Shown in pieces: positions 49,255 through 61,452 of a stretch of DNA of 64,000 bases. The DNA is taken from the NCBI GenBank assembly GCA_014871385.1, contig CM026428.1, positions 3,234,776 to 3,298,775 of the forward strand, given 5' to 3'. The notes under the pieces were generated by a model that was given only the letters and a program-made list of their open reading frames with translations, was not told where the DNA came from and ran no database searches. The first letter of the stretch is position 1; each line of letters opens with the position of its first letter. The position numbers and the translations under genes are program-made. The stretch comes from Ceratodon purpureus (Eukaryota; Streptophyta; Bryopsida; Pseudoditrichales; Ditrichaceae).

Positions 49255-49551
49255 ATAAACCTCACCCTTGTCTAAATGACAAAGGCCTCCCAAGCAAGGC
49301 AACCATTGGAGGGATAAAAATGCCTTCTATAAATATTTAGTTGATGAAAAAATTAACATTTAATTTTTTTTTTTAATTTTAAAAATTGATTATTTAATCT
49401 AAAATGAATTAAGTGGGTTCCCCTAGACTAATTGGAGGTTCTTAGCACTAATAATTTTTTTAAACTTACTAAAAGAGGGGTGCAAATCTTCTAAAATCAA
49501 AATCAAGGAGGGGAAGGGCCAATCCGTCATCAAGACAAGGGCAAGGTTTAC
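49255..49551. mobile_element. MITE, family M1 copy B (~297 bp)
   Basis: Begins ATAAACCTCACCCTTGTC and ends GACAAGGGCAAGGTTTA, a better-preserved terminal inverted repeat than in copy A (18,874-19,199). The internal word order is shared with copy A (GGCAACCATTGGAGGG, TTAGTTGATGAAAAA, CCCTAGACTAATT, TTACTAAAAG, AATCAAGGAGG). Non-coding. Confidence 0.75.
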
Positions 49552-49600
49552 TATAAGAGTATATATATATACTCTTCATTAACAAAACTTAGCATCCATA

Positions 49601-49843
49601 TTAATCCTTAAAGGTCAACCCTAGCCCCTCGGGCTTCGTTTTATTTTGCAAGAATCTTGCTCATATTTTATACTCCATTGCATCAAATGGGGTTTTTAGA
49701 ATGCCAAACTGAGCATCTTAAAGAGATCTATATTTCTTCAGAAGAGAACCAAAGCAAATTGAAAAGAGAATTATACTTAAAATGGAGTTTAAAAGAGATT
49801 TTGGAGTGCCGTATCAAACAAGGAATTGTCCTTTAAGGGTTAA
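49601..49843. mobile_element. Small TTAA-flanked MITE (243 bp)
   Basis: Starts TTAATCCTTAAAGGTCAA and ends TTGTCCTTTAAGGGTTAA; the ends are inverted repeats with two mismatches in 18, each bordered by TTAA. The right end closely resembles the end of the element at 1-659. Non-coding, AT-rich. Confidence 0.6.
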
Positions 49844-51322
49844 TAAAGTCATGAGTCATTTACCTTATGTAATAATGAACAACTAACGTTGAATCTCATC
49901 CACAGTGATTGCAATTTGCAACGAAGCAGAACTTCTAGGGCTTGGAGTTCGGATCTAATGCAATCAAATTTGTGCCAACTTCAGACTGACTTGTCAACAA
50001 CCTCACATGGATGCCAAGAGCCTGATTTTGTTGTTGATTCCTTCATATTCCGGTACCCTCAACTGGCATCTCTCTGGTGAAGTTTTGTGCATAATTTCCT
50101 CCTGCTTTCACATTCACTGCCATCTCCAAGGATCCTGTTCCTGACAGCTTGCTGTGTAATTTCCATAATGCCAATTTCAGTTTTTGAGAATGTACTCCAG
50201 TGTTTTGGTAAGTGGGTGAGAGGGGGATTATGACCCATAATGCTAAGTATGATTATATGTTGCTACACATGCACAGTTCGAACATGTTATTGTATTCATG
50301 TGTTACAGAGATTGCTGTTTCTCGACAGTACTTTGTGTGCAATCCATAACGCCAAGTTAAGTTTTTGAGAGTGTACATAAGTGTTTTGGTTGGTGGGTTA
50401 GAGGAGGATTACATGACTCATAATGCTTATATGGGTAATCGTATATTGTCGTGTGTGTGTATAATCAGAACGCATTTTTATATTTGTGTGTTACGGAGAT
50501 TGCTGTATCTTGACAGGAGTTTGTGTGCAATCTGTGTTTGAGAATCAAGTGGTTGTGGAAATGATCTTACGTCTACTTTGAGGTTTCTACAATGCTGCTG
50601 CTGATGCAGTTAATGCAATTGCGGGGAGAAACACAGTGAAGCTAATTTGCTGGAAGGGTCGAAGCAGTGTGGTTGTGGTTTGGGTTTAGATTCTCAATGC
50701 ATAGAATTTTAGCTTACTTTCGAATTGAAGATCATATTATATGAGAGTTGATTCTTCTCCCCAGGTAGCGACCAGCTCAGAGTTAACAGAATTCAGTAGC
50801 ACAGGGCTACAAATTACTATGTTCCTTTGTTGGAGAGATTTTGGAAGGTTTTCTGAGGATCACTGCTAAGTAGACGGAGAGGTCAATAACGTTCATGTAT
50901 TGAATGTGTCTTTGTGTCTTCTAGGAAACAGGTTGAGACAGAAAGAAGCAATGGCGAATGAGGGCTTTGAGTTGAGCAAGGGAAGTAGCTCCCATGCGAG
51001 TACAGTGGTTGTCTTCAAGTCCAGAGATGAACATCCACAAGCATCCAATTCTGAACGGTCATTTGAAGAAGGCTACGTTTGGGATAAATGCTTGAGTGAC
51101 TGGATTATTGCATAGAAATTAGAATTTGAAATATAGAACTTGGATTACATGGTATGCTTTGATTAGCGAGTCTAGGACTCAGACGATTTACTTTCTTGTA
51201 GCTCAGACCTTGTCCTATACATGATTCTCCTTGAAGAAAGAGATCTTTCGGTCTGCAGCTTAGTAAACTAATCCAGAATTCTTTGGCTGGATTCTGGAGA
51301 CTGATATTATTTCGCATATCTT
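49844..51322. other. Intergenic region with a diverged tandem duplication
   Basis: Contains the ~189-bp tandem repeat listed separately. A 71-codon frame (50,900-51,115, plus) includes MANEGFELSKGSSSHASTVV and ends DKCLSDWIIA; its composition is protein-like but no family is recognised and no splice partners were found, so it is not called. The 3' UTR of the root-cap-domain gene should lie at the right edge. Confidence 0.35.
50140..50517. repeat. Diverged ~189-bp tandem duplication
   Basis: Copies at about 50,140-50,328 and 50,329-50,517 share GTTTTTGAGA(A/G)TGTAC, AGTGTTTTGGT, GGGTGAGAGG/GGGTTAGAGG, ACTCATAATGCT/ACCCATAATGCT, and the closing GTGTTAC(A/G)GAGATTGCTGT...GACAG. A third partial copy starts at 50,518 (AGTTTGTGTGCAATC). 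Confidence 0.65.
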
Positions 51323-53514
51323 CTACCTATGGCAGGTGATACCACCTGGAACATCAGAAGGGAAACCGCTGCTTCTGCATTCGGTGTGGAAGGTGGTCGT
51401 TTCTGATCCCGCAGGAACGGCGCTAGTAGTGTACTGGCTCGACTTGCAATCCGTTGCTAGTAGGGAAGAGCTTTCGAACTTTGCAGCTCCGTCCATGATG
51501 GGCATGGGGACGCTTGTGTTCACCGGGTTTGTGAACCCAGGCTGATAGGTCCGGCCAAGCACACCATTTACGGAAGATGAAAGGTTATAGAATTTGAACT
51601 GCATGTCGAAGTGCGCGAAGCAGTCGACATTCTCAGGAATGTCGTATTTGTGAACCAGGTTGGCTCTCTTCGAGACGGGGACCACGGTTAGCGACACTTC
51701 CATCTTCCCCTTGATTGCCATAAGTACCGAGTTTGCGGCTCCAATGCGGGTCAGGGTCATGGCTGCGTCGGGAGATGCCCATGACATGGTGGTGAGGTTG
51801 AGAGGCTCCCTGTTGTAGGAGAATTCGAGATGGTCCTCTTGGTTGTGCCATTGTGGAACGAAGCGCTTGGCAGCGATGATGAGAGTGTGGGGCCCAAAGA
51901 CGAACCCGAGAGCCTGCACCCATGTGTTGTCATGGGTGTGTCCCGCCGGGCGCGTGCCGATGAAGTGGGCGTTGATGTGAAGGTCGCTGTCCGAGACGAG
52001 GCAGAAGTCGTGGTTCTTGCGTCCGTAGAAGTAGAAGATGACTCCGTCGCCGCCCACGACCTGGGGATCGCCGCAAACGCCACCTTCCTTCTTGCAGTCG
52101 GCTGCGGAATAATCAATCAATTTCAAACACGGTAACGATCAGTTAATCTCCAATTATTCCATATGAAGTACAATGACAGTTCAGCATAGTTTTGCCATGT
52201 TGAATTCCTACCTGGCGCGGCGCAACAATGTTATCAATTGCGGCTGTTACATTTGCCAAGTATTATCGTAAAATATCTTATCATTTAATCTGTTCGTTAT
52301 GATCTTCATCTGAAATCATTCGGTAAACAATGTGAATCACGCAAATGAATAGATGATCAAATGGACACCACTAAGGAATGTCGAGGTTTAGGTTTTAGGA
52401 GAAACAGACGTCCTGTTGCGTTGCCGGCTGATCGGCTTGGCTCTTGACCGTCATGACTGCTGTTGTTGCCACTGTGGTTGCCTTGATTGTTATCACCAGG
52501 ATTGCCAACGTTGCTACCTCCCACACCAGGAGCTTTGCCACCAGGAGCACTGCCTCCACTGCCTCCGATGGGAGTTTGGTGAGCACCATTGCCTCTCGTC
52601 TTGTTCAAACGACCGTGATTAATTCTCGTATGGTTATAACCTCGATTGCTTCCTCCAGATGTATGACCGCCATTGCCTTTTTTGGTACCATCACGATTGC
52701 TTCCATGTCCACCTTTGTTGCGTACTTCGAAGTGTGTCTGATTACCTTTGCCTGTTCCTTCGTTGCGACGGTTGTGAACGAGTCCAGGATGAATATTTGG
52801 TACTTGATGATCAATTGTTCCGTTTTTATCAACATGACCAATATGAGCTTTTGTTCCGTTTTTACCAACATGAACATTCGTTCCGTTTTTACCGACATGA
52901 CCAACATGAGCATTTGTTCCGTTTTTACCGACATGACCAACATGAGCATTTGTTCCGTTTTTTCCAGTATGACCAATATGAGCATTTGTTCCGTTTTTTC
53001 CAATATGAACATTTGTTCCGTTTTTACCAGTATGACCATTGCCACTAACAGGTATGTGCCCACCATTACCAACATTTCCTTTGCGTCTGATGTTAGTACT
53101 CTGGCTACCTTTGCCTCCTATGGAACCACTAGGATTACCGAGTCCAGGCTTGCTACCAGGATGAGTATTGTTAGTGCTCTTGTTGTGGTCTTTATTATAA
53201 ACTCCTCCTTTGTTGGGCGTTGGCTTTGGCAGGTTTTTACCAACAGGCACATTGCCTCCGACATGATTGCTACCTCCATTTCCAGATCCTTTGCCTGCAT
53301 CTCCGCTATGTATACTGCCACTGGCTGTAGCGTTCGATGATCTGTTGCGATGTTCTTCGTTGATACCATCATTGTGCCGGCCAGGTCCATACTCATCCTT
53401 ACCAAGGAAACTTGGGGTGGCTGCAGCCAAGTGTGGCTCCATCACGAGCATGGCCACCATAGCTACAAGAAGCACCGTCATTGTGGGCAGACTCTGCATC
53501 AACCGAAAAACCAT
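51323..53514 (-). CDS. Secreted root-cap-domain protein with an NGT/His repeat region, at least 2 exons
   Basis: The C-terminal exon (52101-51323, ~259 aa) matches the plant Root_cap family (late-embryogenesis-related extracellular proteins such as Arabidopsis At5g54370): CKKEGGVCGDPQVVGGDGVI, FCLVSDSDLHINAHFIGTRP, TWVQALGFVFG, NVDCFAHFDMQFKFYNLSSS, VNGVLGRTYQPGF, VPMPIMDGAAKF. Exon 1 starts at 53,514 with a signal peptide (SLPTMTVLLVAMVAMLVMEP, Ala-rich cleavage region) followed by >300 residues of Gly/Asn/His-rich sequence. That region includes a tandem block around 53,030-52,820 built from GKNGTNAHIGHV-like units, each with an N-G-T glycosylation sequon. The frame of exon 1 stays open to 52,357, so the donor is not certain; phase-1 GT sites such as CCTG|GTGATA (near 52,495) would join the frame to CCGACTGC. 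The Cys-rich segment that precedes the domain in many relatives is not seen. It could be two genes, but exon 2 has no ATG of its own. Confidence 0.75.
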
Positions 53515-55548
53515 GAGTTACTGAGCTGCAAGGTGAGTGCCGACTCCAAGGCAGGTTAGAAGACTACAATTGTGATATAATTCTGCTGAGGCTAACATGA
53601 TTTATACCATTTTTCTTCCACATTTGATTGCAGGTGTAGATGACAACAGAACAGTAGATAAAATCAAGTGGCGTGATCAATGTAGCGAGTCATGCAGCAC
53701 ATGTTCTGTCCACATGTTGCAATATCTTGTGACAGGTAAAGTGGGGATCAAAATTTGGGTCAACCTGCCAAAGCTATTTAAGATTCCTTATCTTCTATGC
53801 TAGTTCTAAAACATAGGTTATGTTATGCTTGACAGTCCGATACAATCAATTGGAAGGCTTTTGGAATCGATTCTTAGAACCCTAGATATATTCTCCACTG
53901 TACTAGTACGTTTGGCAGAAGATTTAGACACCGCCTCTTGTGTTCATCATGTGTTGCCTTTTGAACTCGTGAGTCGTTGATTTGTTTTTCTAGAGTACTA
54001 GACATCTTCTTAGACCTAGGATTGGGGTTGTTTTTTTCTAGTTACTTGATAGGTTCATGCGGTGCCATGAGTAATACAGCTGTAACAAGTGGGTTGAGCT
54101 GGATCATAGTTGTCACCGGCGTCAGAATTTATCTCCGGGCGTACTTCTGGTGAGTATTTTCATGCTTTGTGCATTGGCGTGGATGGTATGTTCATATCAT
54201 ATTTGACGAGCCAGCGATGCATGAAAGTAGATCGGAGAATGTAGCGGAGCTCAGACAGCACCTCTTTGCAGGCCAACAGTATCACAGCTTTTGCCGAGGT
54301 ATTGGCGCGGATTCAGCAAGCCAAAATGGAGATGCGTAAGGACTTGAAGCGACAACGGACGGAAGCCGATCTGAAGCGAACTCAGACAGTTTTGGATAAT
54401 CAACTAGAGATTGCAAAGCTGGTTATGAAGACACGGAAGCGGAAAGGACGGTCTGCATCGTCATCCTCAGAATCGGATTGACATGGTCAGTCTACTTTAA
54501 GACAATATTAAACAGAGTGTCTGAAACTTTGACACGAATGGTCATAGATTGAACTCAAATGAGGAGCGTGTGAATGTCCAGGTTTATGCAAGTTCGGATT
54601 TGACGATATATTTTGAAGTTTTTCTAGAGAGCCGCATGTTTCAGGGTATCCCATACGGAGAAAAAATTTCTTGGTGATTTGTCCTTTCCCATTAGGGCGT
54701 GCTCAAATTATTTCTGGACCCTACTTTGATTTTTGCCGTAAATGTAACCTGCAGATATCAAGCCCTTCTGTTCCTTTCTCTTGTTAAACGAAGTAGTTTG
54801 AAGGGTGGAGAATTTGATGGGATGAGTTTGTCAGCCTCTGTTCGGTTCATGAGCAATGTGCATGTGCCTCGTCAACGATTGGGTCACCGAAGTAACAATC
54901 AAATTTGTCGTGTGACTTCGCTCGACTCTCCTCATCATCATCTCTCCATTTTCTTGCAAGCACCAAGTCTCTCGAATCCAACATGTAAGCAAAAAGATAA
55001 CCTCAAGTTTTTGTATCATAGCCACTTTCGATGGGAAAGGTGCTTGTCAGACTTGTATAACAGCCTTGTCTGAATTGATAGACAGACATTGCGTGCATAA
55101 ATGTGATTCTAGCACTATTGAGGTTTAGACATGGAATCGAAAGCTTTGTATTAGGACATTCTGTGTGCGTTACCGGACAGAGATTAGTCAGATAGTCAGA
55201 ATGTGGTGCTACCACCAAAGCCTGAATTGATAATTCAAGTTGCCATGATTATAGGATTATGGATTAGTTTCCACGATCTTGCGTCTTAAGCAGTGTATGA
55301 TAGTTGTCTCTGTTGAGTACATCTCATATTTGTATGATGGATAGTAAGAATCTTTACTCTTAGAGCTGAGTACTTAGTAGCAATGGCAACGGCAAGTGCG
55401 TTTACTGCGCGGGTTTAGAATGATTCTCACTCTGAATTGAAGCTTTACTTTTGCTGCTCTTTGGGTCCGTTAAATTCTGCGATTCTGTGTTGTTTCTATC
55501 TTTGAATCCATTTTTAGCTAGTATTTGACACGGTATCATTTGTGCTTT
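53515..55548. other. Intergenic region left of the CACTA element
   Basis: The first few hundred bases should contain the root-cap gene promoter. A possible trihelix-like exon lies at 54,250-54,481 (separate entry). The rest has short frames only, including a 124-codon frame at 54,699-55,073 without recognisable domains. Confidence 0.35.
54274..54481 (+). pseudogene. Terminal-exon fragment resembling a trihelix-type transcription factor C-terminus
   Basis: After an AG acceptor (CTCTTTGCAG) the frame reads ANSITAFAEVLARIQQAKME and later LKRTQTVLDNQLEIAKLVMK, then KRKGRSASSSSESD and a stop. The heptad-like pattern and the ARIQQAKMEM and LEIAKL words resemble the C-terminal coiled coil of plant trihelix (GT/ASIL-type) proteins. 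A candidate upstream piece (CNKWVELDHSCHRRQNLSPG, ending at a GTGAGT near 54,154) would join in frame, but no Myb-like DNA-binding domain is present in the window. Treated as a gene fragment or the end of an incompletely visible gene. Confidence 0.3.
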
Positions 55549-56544
55549 CACTACTACAATACCTGGCGTTTCCTCTCCAGCGCGGGGGTCATTTTCCAGT
55601 TTCTTTCCACTCGCGGTATGGAATGACCACTTCAGTCCAAGTATGCTCTAAAGCCGGAGTCTTGGAGACGTCGTCGACCTCGGGACCCCACAGAATTTCG
55701 TCTTTCTCGAAGTTCAAATGTTCCTCCGAAGTGGATGCAAAGACGAGGTTCCCAAATGTACCTAGCTTGGAATTCAAATCTTCCTACGGCATCGGTTGAT
55801 CCTGTTTTTTTCCTGCCGAGGTGAATGGTAACTTTTTTTTTGGAATCTGAGATGGGTATTTCCGTGTTCGACAAGCCCGTGAAATGTGATGAGGGGTTCG
55901 GAAACATACTTTACCCCGGCGTTGATTTTTTTTACAGTAATTCTTCTCCGTTTTTGTTTTTTACATTTCTTTTCTTCTCCTTAATTTGCCTAACTACAAC
56001 GTGTGACTCTGGCTCTCTCGACGGTTATCATCTCTGCCTTCCCGTTCACTTGGGGCTGGTCCCCGTTTTTTTGTACGTATGGTTTCCAACAGGACATAGA
56101 CAGGTCTAGCGCTGGGTATTGGCTCGTTAGCACTTACTCAACCAATGACTCGAACAGGGCAATACAAGTGACAAGACCGACTGTTGTCCAGAGATGTTTA
56201 ACTCCTTGTACTCTTCAACATTGCATTGCTTAAGGCCGTGGCTAACTCAGAAAATAGACAGAGTGAAGTCGGTGAATGTCATCCTGATTATGCTCTATAG
56301 TCGAAGTAAATCAAAAAATTGTGAAGCAATTTACTTTGAACACCACTACTTCACTCTGAATACAAACTACATTATGGTCCTAGGTTATGTGCAGCCCAAT
56401 AGGAAAGGCAAAAAAAAAAATATGAACAGGTCCGTTTCCTCGTTGAGTTTGTATGTCCTGCAAAAAAGTGCGTAAACTGGGAGAAGGTGCTCTCCTCAGT
56501 CGCTGCTACGTTCACTTTCGCTGACTTCGATTGGGACGAAGCTC

Positions 56545-59049
56545 TCACACGTTTTTGTGCTTCTCGTCCACCTCGAAAGGGTAGTCGCAGTCCACGTTGT
56601 CGCATGGGCACTCCAGTCCTGCGTTTTTGAAGGCCTCCTCTTCCGAGATGTCCCTTCGCATTAGCTCCTGGAACAAGGATGCCGCATTTCGTTCCATCTG
56701 GTTTTCCCATGCAGCAGTTATGTTCACAAGACACATCATCTTCTCCTTCGCATCGGACAATTTTTTCCCCAAGGCCCTTGTATCACTCCACGCATAGTAG
56801 CAAGCATCCTCAGCCTCGACCTTCTTCACTAACGCCTGGAGCTCATTTGTTTCTAGATCTACCTCGGTACCTGCTAACTTGTCACGGCCTCCTTTTCTCT
56901 CTACCAGCGCTAGCAGATCTAGCTCGTACTGCCTCCGAAGAAACTCTGCCCTTGTGCTCCAGTACTCTCAGGACCCCGGTTTCCCTCTTAAAGTCCTCGA
57001 GCAGACCTTCCGTTTCCTCTTTCCTCTTTGCTAGGACTGCCCTGGCCCTCTGTATTTTGAGCTGCACGAACTCCCTACAGGCTTCCATTGTCAATGCGTT
57101 GTCTTCACCGTCGCCAGGGTTTCCTGCGAAATTTCCAACGATTATGCCTCAGAAAATACCGTACGAATTATGCCCGGTTATGTCTATGCCATCATGCAAG
57201 ATGGCAGTATGGATAATCATGCCCATGAAGAGTCGGAACACGAGCAAGTTACTCTATTGACTTGTAATCATCGACGGCAGACTGCACACTTAGGTTACCT
57301 TTGATTTCCTTACCTCGGTTCGTAGAATCTTCAAATTCCCTCTTCAGCACACCGTCAGCTTTTCCAGTTGCCAGTTTTTTTTTCGCATGTACCTCAGCGG
57401 AAATGGCCTCTTCAATGTTGACGCCCACTTCGTGAAGAGATGCTGTGACAGATAGTCATGTCCAGCAATGTCAATGCTTAAAAAAACAATCATGTACTGC
57501 ATGTTTAACAACGACCACCACACTAGGGCAGAATAGGCAATGTTCACCATGACACACCCTCCACCCAAGCAAAGTCTCCCAATATTTATATGCCCACATA
57601 CGAATATCTCCTGTAATCACGAAGCATTACCCTCTGTAGTTTAGGGTGACGACAACATTTAGCTGAGGGGAATTCCATCGTTACCTAAAACTGTCCGGTA
57701 GTTTGCTTTGCCAATGCTCCCGTCGGCCTCGTCCAGTCGTGGTTTCTCCTCTACATCCTCTGCCTCTACTTTCACAAGTATCCATGAGTGTGACATCCAT
57801 CACAACATCCAATACCAGTTAATTTCGCCCAAAATGTGGTGCTGGGCAGTGCTGAAGAACCGTATGGCCCGTGGGTTATACCCAGCGTACCGAGTACTTA
57901 CACACAAACAGTATGTAATGTAAGTTGTAAAATAATACATGAACAATTAATTCGCGATTTACGTCGTTTTTTTCTCACCATGAAGCCACGGTTGCCTAGG
58001 GCGTGGGAAGCTCCTCTCAAACATAAACTCCCGTGTTCCGTCGTCAACTTTGCCGCATCCTTCGCAACATTTCTTCCCTTTCACAACCCTCACTCCCTGG
58101 AGGGCACTTGTTTCATGCCTTAGAGCAGGCGGGACATCGTCACATGCCCTCTTCCCCAGCACTACTGCACTGTTTCGAGAGGGGACACCTACTCACATCC
58201 CACGTCGTTGCTTCGATTGTCAATCACCGAAGTCCGAGGAGTATGCGAATTTACGGCGCCCTCTAAAGAACCAATACATTAAGGAGAACGTAATAAACTA
58301 TGCACCGACTCTGGAAATTACATACCTGTAGGGGCACTCGGTCGAATGGATTCAAACCTCCGCAGAGGAGGTGGTGGCATTGCATACTTCGGTGCCGGCT
58401 TGAATTTGACCATGTCGATAACATCTTCAGTGAACTGGACATTCACTTCCCAGTCGTCGTCCCGTCCTTCCTCTTCATCGGATTCTTGGGCGGCCTCGTT
58501 CTTTGGCCACATTCCGATTGGAGTTTTTTTTCTAAGGTCCTCGAGGGAGATGAATTCGAAGGCCTGGCCCATTTTCGACAGCTGCTGCGGTTGGCGAGAT
58601 GATTCACCCATGTGGACCTTGTCACCTGTTCCTCTGTGTGTCATTTTGCGACCATAAGCAGCCCAGTTGATGGGGTAGCCGTTCCTTTCCGCCAGTAGCC
58701 CGCGTGCGAAATGGAACGGGAGTGCATCGGCGGATCCTATCGGTCTCTGAAAAACACGCTGGTATAAGTGGCGAATTCTCCTCACCATACCCGGGGAGAC
58801 ATATCTCTTGTACCGTGTGCCGTTGTTATATCCCTTTCGCCCCCAGAAATCTTCGTATTCCTGTTTCGAGCAGACGTTGTTCCCGAGATTAGTTCCTGGA
58901 ATCAACCCGACCGCATTGAGCCCCTGTTCCATCTTGAACCACCATATCGTCCCCGGCGATCTGTCCTCGGCGTCGTTTCCTGAAGGTGGCGGAACCTTCG
59001 GCTTCGTCGCCGCCATTCCCCTCGTGGTTACCATCTTCCTTGACGTCAA
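56545..59049 (-). CDS. CACTA accessory protein, multi-exon, probably frameshifted
   Basis: Unknown function; its position downstream of TNP2 suggests a second element-encoded protein. Exon A 59,049-58,326 starts MTSRKMVTTRGMAATKPKVP and contains TIWWFKMEQGLNAVGLIPGT, YKRYVSPGMVRRIRHLYQRV and NGYPINWAAYGRKMTHRG, then an acidic stretch. Exon B (about 58,175-57,980) has a Cys cluster (KGKKCCEGCGKVDDGTREF). Exon C (about 57,775-57,686) is acidic (VEAEDVEEKPRLDEADGS). Exon D (about 57,440-57,319) ends KREFEDSTNRG and joins in frame to exon E (from about 57,122, NPGDGEDNALTMEACREFVQ). Exon E is a coiled coil that shifts frame near 56,965, after which YWSTRAEFLRRQYELDLLAL continues to CPCDNVDCDYPFEVDEKH and a stop at 56,545. 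Exon limits B-D are approximate. Confidence 0.55.
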
Positions 59050-61452
59050 ACCTGTACAATGGTGGAGTGGGTTCCGAGTGATGTCAGTACGGAATCAGAC
59101 CTTAAGTATTAACCCATACCGAAGACTGTAAACTAACGACCGCCTTCAACAACAACTTCTACTCCTTGTTACAACTTCCATGTAGAAGAGACAGTGCTCA
59201 GATGACGGCGCTCATATGGATTGCGTGTTAATTCTGTTGCCCCATCTACGACGCGATGCAGCAAAAACAAAGCATTTCCAGAGTAATCTCATGAGAAAGG
59301 TTCAGAAAAATACCAGACAGTTTGGCTTCGGAAGCCCCGCTTCTCCCCTCCCGTTGCGCCCTCTACAATACTTCTCGCTCGCCGATTACGAACCACCACA
59401 GGCGTAAGTCGCATGAATTGCTCCAGGCTCGACCGCAAGCGCACTGTCAACAAGTTGTCACGAAGTCCGAGTTAGTTTCGGACGGACGCCATTCAAAGCC
59501 ACATCGGGTACCCTCCGCAAACACTTCCCAAAGCTTCCGCGAAGACAGCAGCCCCCTCTCTAAAGTGATATTGAAGATCCAGCGTATACGTCGCGTGTGG
59601 CCACTAAGACCTTCCGCATCCGAAGGAAGGGGACGCTCGGAGACAGCCCATACCAACCACGGAATGTTACTAAGGACATACACGGCGATGGAAGACGGAC
59701 ATGTGTTCACTTCCGAAATATGCGAGGATTCTCACCAATAAACATGCACCTACATGCTAAGACAAAATTGCAGTGGACAGACAGAGTAGGGCCGAGTGAG
59801 TACTCACCAGGTGAAGTGCAGAACTCCCACCTCGGCAACGCCGAACTCTCCGATACCATCCTGAACACTGAGTGAACGTCTGGTTACTGCAGAAAACAAT
59901 GAGGCATCTCCCAATATGTAGGGGCGCAGCCTTGCTCTCCACGGTGTTCCTTGGAGTATACGATTCGACAACCGTAGGTATACGCCCACCATGTCTTGTC
60001 GCCGTCATCCCACGTCCGGAAAAAAGCTCATGGCAAAACCAATGTGTCACACTCCTTCACAGTCCAAAGAGTTAATCCAAGTTGTCCACTGTCCACTATG
60101 CGGCCATGTCAAATCCCAGTGACCCATGACTGTATACCATCATGTACATGTATCATGTCGACGAGGACAGGATGGCCATGGACTTGACAGGTATTCATCA
60201 GCATTGCAAACCATGGATTAGACCCAATGACTGACCTTCAGCTGACATGACGGCCGTTGCAAGAGAAAATGATGATAACATTGACAACCACGGTTTCACC
60301 CTCGCCTACTCTACAGTACCTAATACCATGTGGGTCACGGAGCCCATAACCGTGGCCTTTTTTACTTATTGGAAATCCGACTTGCAATCGGCCGGAAATC
60401 TGTTGGATCCTGCTCCCACCTCTCTTCGGAACCGCAAAACAATTCAAAAAACCAAATGTATGCTTGCAAAGAGACTATGAAGCTCTGTGAAGTGCATACC
60501 TGCTAAGTTACAGCCGCTTTTACCTTTTCCACTTCATCCACCATATAAGATGTCTTGAACAGACGAGCAGGAGTAGTGAATGCCACCCACCCCCCACCCC
60601 CCCCCCCCACCCACAAACCTCGAGACCGCTCTCCAAATAACGCATCACAAAACCCCCCCCCCCCCTTCCCAAAAACCCACCGTCTCTCGAAAATCTAATT
60701 GATATGTAAAATCTACTACTGCCCTGCACTCCTCTATCAATATTCACATCCAAAACATTGGGCCAGAACCAAGAGCACCTAGGAAGACTTTCAATGTAGG
60801 GCGACATTGACTTCCACTATCTGCCTGTGAAAGGTGGTTACACCATGCAATATCCTCCGACATTGTTGTTCTTAAATTGAAATCACGAACTCCACTTACG
60901 GAAAAAGCATTCCTAACTAGCGTCGAAAATAAAATCACGGGACCTGACTCCAGTCATATAAGTTAACGTAACGTCATACCGGTGGATACCAAATGACACA
61001 TCCAGTGCTTCATCAAGTGCAGTATTGAGGCATGGTGGGAAGGTAGTCACTAACATAATGACATTCGAATTCATGCACCCCTCTAACGTACTGATATTAC
61101 TGTAGCAACTCAAACACATGCACCAACTACTGAAATGCAATGACAAATACAAGGATACCGTCAGAGTTTGAGCCAGTAATGTATAAGCCAACACTCTTGA
61201 GTCTTATAGTATATTATATCTTAAACCAGGAGTGGTGCGCTCTTAGTGTGTAGCAGTAGAGGACATGGTAAGTAGCAAACCCCTATGCAGGACGTAACTA
61301 CAGGCTATATCTGGGAAGACCTTCCGTATAGGAGTAGAAAAAAAAAATGCACTGTAATTGTTGATTGAGATTAGTACCTCGAAAGGTACCTAGCGGAATT
61401 CGAGCCTTGCACTCAGGAACGCCCTCGTAATTCTTCCTCATGCAAAACATTT
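59050..61452. other. Non-coding interior of the CACTA element
   Basis: About 2.4 kb between the accessory gene and the transposase 3' end; the accessory gene's promoter and the transposase 3' UTR should be here. Two long C-homopolymer-rich tracts occur at 60,590-60,612 and 60,652-60,667. Short frames only. Confidence 0.45.

Noticed and set aside
52444-53340. 298-codon plus-strand frame, highly Ser/Thr/Met-rich, opposite the root-cap gene
   Set aside because: It is the antisense image of the Gly/Asn/His repeat region; repeat periodicity keeps several frames open on both strands.
58346-59131. Plus-strand frames opposite the CACTA accessory exon
   Set aside because: Shadow frames of the minus-strand exon, which has the better splice signals and protein-like composition.
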